A stretch of DNA of 64,000 nucleotides from Corynebacterium canis (lineage in GTDB: Bacteria; Actinomycetota; Actinomycetes; Mycobacteriales; Mycobacteriaceae): the NCBI RefSeq assembly GCF_030408595.1, contig NZ_CP047080.1:494471-558470 (forward strand), written 5' to 3'. Numbering within the stretch: the stretch's first letter is position 1; every line of letters begins with the position of its first letter. Made by a program: the position numbers and the translations under genes. Below the pieces are notes generated by a model. The model saw only the letters and a program-made list of their open reading frames with translations. It had not been told where the DNA came from and did no database searches. This document shows, in pieces, positions 63,032 through 64,000 of this stretch.

Positions 63032-64000
63032 CTAGGCTTCGGGCTGTTGCTGGGCCATGCGCGAATACTTCGCCCATAATTGGTGGGTAAAGGTGTTATT
63101 CAGTACCGCCGCAGCGACTTCACAATTCGGACGGGAAAGATCGCGGACAATGCCCTCCACACTTTCGGCGAACACCGCATCGTTTTGGGCGCGGTAGTTT
63201 TTCAGGGTGTCGCCAAGGCTGCCGATAACGTTGTAATAGGTGACGTCCGCGTCTCGAGTGCCCGCAGGTTCGATATGCGTGTGATCTTTGCTGTGCACCT
63301 CGACGAACACCCCACGGCGCAGCGAATCCACCTGGGTGGGGGCGTAATTGGGCAGGAGTTTCATGATTTCCCGGTGGCGTTTCAAGGCGTAATCGATATA
63401 AGTGGAAATCACCTGACCTGCCCATCCGCCCGGGGTTTTGGCAATCAGCGCAACTTTTTCTTTGAGCTTGGCCGTATGGGCGTCGGCAATCGCCTCCGCC
63501 CACTGGGGTGCCTGTTGCATGGCCGACGTCGGCGTAAACGTCGTTTGGGTCCCGCATTTGGGGCACGGGAGATACTGGGCCTGGTAATACAATTCCGGAA
63601 CTGGGATCGGTGTGCCGCACTGTTTGCAGCGGAATTCGGCGGCAGCTTCCTCCCATTCCATAATCGAACGTTTGAATCTCCGCTCCGCCGCGCTATTTGT
63701 AACGGGCTCGAAAATCTCTTCCGTGGCCTGTTCAATATCCTCTTCGAGCTGACGGACGGCTGCTTCCGCAGCGAGGTAAATTGCACGAATTTCGGGGTCC
63801 GGGGTGTCTACAAAAACCTCGAATCGTTCCTGGAATATTTTCTCCCCACGCTGCACAATCTCCCTCATTTGTTTGCGCAAAGCCGTTTCAAATGCGAGGA
63901 AAGAGCGCTGAAACTCGTCCGGATCAGCATCGTTATCGTCGGGCTCCGGGGCGACGGTCTTTGCCTGCGAAATGATCTCTTCGGCCTGCTCCCAAAGCTT
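63032..64000 (-). CDS. Zinc-ribbon protein, start lies beyond the window
   Basis: The reading frame continues to the right edge, so the N-terminus is missing; at least 320 residues are visible. A helical, acidic N-terminal part (QAEEIISQAKTVAPEPDDND, RALRKQMREIVQRG-like helices) leads to a central zinc ribbon, CKQCGTPIPV followed 18 residues later by CPKCGTQTTF. A C-terminal region follows (GGWAGQVISTYIDYALKRHR, ADVTYYNVIGSLGDTLKNY). No signal peptide is seen in the available part. The family is not recognised. Confidence 0.75.
   Translation of the reverse strand, partial: KLWEQAEEIISQAKTVAPEPDDNDADPDEFQRSFLAFETALRKQMREIVQRGEKIFQERFEVFVDTPDPEIRAIYLAAEAAVRQLEEDIEQATEEIFEPVTNSAAERRFKRSIMEWEEAAAEFRCKQCGTPIPVPELYYQAQYLPCPKCGTQTTFTPTSAMQQAPQWAEAIADAHTAKLKEKVALIAKTPGGWAGQVISTYIDYALKRHREIMKLLPNYAPTQVDSLRRGVFVEVHSKDHTHIEPAGTRDADVTYYNVIGSLGDTLKNYRAQNDAVFAESVEGIVRDLSRPNCEVAAAVLNNTFTHQLWAKYSRMAQQQPEA

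Overview
The window is a high-GC actinobacterial chromosome segment, almost certainly from the genus Corynebacterium. The evidence is the gene order guaA - PspC-kinase two-component system - imuA'/imuB - metQNI - dnaE2 - trmL - folD - metX - metY - cstA, which matches the corynebacterial backbone as I remember it. Genus-typical families are also present: HtaA-domain haem proteins, DtxR-like iron boxes, LppP/LprE and AMIN-like lipoproteins, and a DUF5979-type surface protein. The species cannot be fixed from the sequence alone. No rRNA, tRNA or CRISPR array was found.

Layout. 1-1.4 kb: frameshifted IS3-family transposase inserted into a miniature inverted-repeat element. 1.5-5.6 kb: MFS exporter divergent from an iron-siderophore type ABC importer. 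5.7-6.9 kb: two paralogous lipoproteins with a LiaF-like domain, then guaA. 8.5-10.6 kb: LppP/LprE-like lipoprotein and a Na+/H+ antiporter. 10.7-13.2 kb: an EsrI-EsrS-EsrR type envelope-stress system. 14.1-16.3 kb: imuA'-imuB, with dnaE2 at 26.1-29.2 kb; all are preceded by LexA-like boxes. 16.3-20.7 kb: lipoprotein, sucrase/ferredoxin-like protein, methyltransferase-cupin and PrsW. 20.8-23.4 kb: metQNI. 23.6-33.6 kb: oligopeptide-type binding lipoprotein, dnaE2, an ABC exporter, PH-domain membrane proteins and a CPBP protease. 33.6-37.8 kb: mntABCD-mntR. 37.8-44.6 kb: trmL, a KefB-like antiporter, a Vsr/DUF559-like protein, a 1.3 kb non-coding repeat array, folD, a DUF3017 protein and metX. 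45.4-53.3 kb: a haem-acquisition island (htaA-hmuTUV-htaB plus duplication remnants) lying between metX and metY. 55-58.7 kb: a large secreted surface protein. 59-64 kb: a membrane-anchored coiled-coil protein, cstA with its YbdD-like partner, and a truncated zinc-ribbon protein.

How the genes work together. Metal supply is the dominant theme: siderophore import, manganese import with its own MntR, and haem capture under DtxR-like boxes. Methionine uptake (metQNI) and synthesis (metX, metY) share one operator word ending in GGTCTA or TGTCTA, a McbR-type regulon. The mutagenic repair polymerase set is split into two loci that share SOS boxes. Envelope surveillance (EsrISR) sits near two secreted lipoproteins with the same sensor-like domain.

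Most novel material: (a) three copies of a ~147 bp palindromic element with compensatory stem changes; (b) a family of non-coding arrays built from a 17-bp palindrome, ATCTGCCT-C-AGGCAGAT, in two places 10 kb apart; (c) three LiaF-like-domain proteins sharing an LPxxV-x5-C-x7-C signature; (d) a tandem htaB duplication that left a pseudogene scrap and a paralogue without its haem domain.
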